Shown here: one piece after another, positions 5,727 through 6,024 of the stretch
How the letters are laid out: each line of letters opens with the position of its first letter
How positions within the stretch are numbered: the stretch's first letter is position 1
Program-made: the position numbers and the translations under genes
Notes under the pieces: generated by a model
What the model was told of the DNA's origin: nothing
Databases searched by the model: none
What the model saw: the letters and a program-made list of their open reading frames with translations, nothing else
NCBI GenBank assembly: GCA_002469605.1
Contig: DKMV01000184.1
Span: 1 to 6,024, forward strand
Length of the DNA stretch: 6,024 nt
Source of the DNA: Leclercia sp. UBA7405
GTDB lineage: Bacteria > Pseudomonadota > Gammaproteobacteria > Enterobacterales > Enterobacteriaceae
Direction: 5' to 3'

Positions 5727-6024
5727 TATCCAAACCATCTCCGCAGCCAGAAGCAATGCAGAGCGTGAAGTCGCCCGCACGCTGCGCCGGGAAAAAATCA
5801 ACGCCAGCATCCGCTATGTAATCCTGCTGTTTGTCGGCCTGCTGATGCTCTATCCGCTGGTGTGGATGTTCTCGGCGTCGTTCAAGCCGAACCATGAGAT
5901 CTTCACCACCCTCAGCCTGTGGCCGGCGCACGCCACCTGGGACGGATTTGTCAACGGCTGGAAAACCGGCACCGAGTACAACTTCGGCCACTACATGCTG
6001 AACACCTTCAAGTATGTGATCCCG
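5719..6024 (+). CDS. togN: TogN, oligogalacturonide ABC transporter membrane subunit, first 102 residues
   Basis: MalG-like partner permease of TogM. The frame is open from ATG 5719 to the window end, giving 102 of roughly 290-300 expected residues. It begins MADIQTISAARSNAEREVA, has a charged cytoplasmic lead (to about residue 31), then TM1 at about 32-54 (YVILLFVGLLMLYPLVWMF), followed by SASFKPNHEIF, the typical MalG-family segment entering the periplasmic loop. AAGGGAGG (5706-5713) lies 5 nt before the start, inside togM. The ATGGCTGA overlap with the togM stop indicates translational coupling, as is common for permease pairs needed in equal amounts. The EAA loop is beyond the window. togA and togB probably follow, but they are not visible here. 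Confidence 0.92.
   Translation, partial: MADIQTISAARSNAEREVARTLRREKINASIRYVILLFVGLLMLYPLVWMFSASFKPNHEIFTTLSLWPAHATWDGFVNGWKTGTEYNFGHYMLNTFKYVIP

Noticed and set aside
5668..5991. Reverse-strand 107-residue open frame over togM/togN
   Set aside because: Antisense to the TogM C-terminus and TogN N-terminus, both of which read correctly with a coupled start/stop overlap.

Overview
The window looks like chromosome of a member of the Enterobacteriaceae related to Enterobacter, Klebsiella or Lelliottia. The coding sequence is GC-rich, and the block lysA (reverse), lysR (forward), ygeA (reverse) has the gene order and near-identical proteins of the E. coli K-12 block. Genus cannot be fixed from 6 kb.

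Layout. Positions 1-947 hold the N-terminal three quarters of lysA (reverse). A 120-bp divergent control region follows, with a strong candidate LysR operator. lysR lies at 1068-1970 (forward), and its 3' end overlaps that of ygeA, an amino-acid racemase gene (1957-2649, reverse). In E. coli ygeA is followed by araE. Here it is followed by a pectin catabolism segment: kdgF (2786-3109, forward) and, further on, togM (4836-5726) and the start of togN (5719 onward, forward). togM and togN encode the two membrane subunits of the oligogalacturonide ABC transporter. Between them, on the reverse strand (3167-4291), is a close relative of fepE, which sets very long O-antigen chain length. In E. coli fepE sits in the enterobactin gene region. 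kdgF and fepE converge on one bidirectional terminator.

How it works together. TogMN would import oligogalacturonides. KdgF opens the unsaturated monouronate released from them, feeding the KduI/KduD/KdgK/KdgA route. Both forward transcription units carry palindromes of the KdgR type (GAAAC N3 GTTTC): one at kdgF and two at togM. Each also has a CRP-like site about 64 bp upstream of the KdgR palindrome nearest its likely start point, so both look induced by pectin breakdown products and sensitive to glucose. fepE has its own near-consensus promoter and shares the 544-bp divergent region with togM. togM appears to have a leader of about 219 nt. lysA/lysR form the usual divergent pair in which LysR activates the last step of lysine synthesis.

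I see no RNA genes, insertion sequences, CRISPR arrays or phage genes. The genes are recognisable families. The less ordinary content is the gene arrangement and the regulatory architecture around kdgF, fepE and togM.
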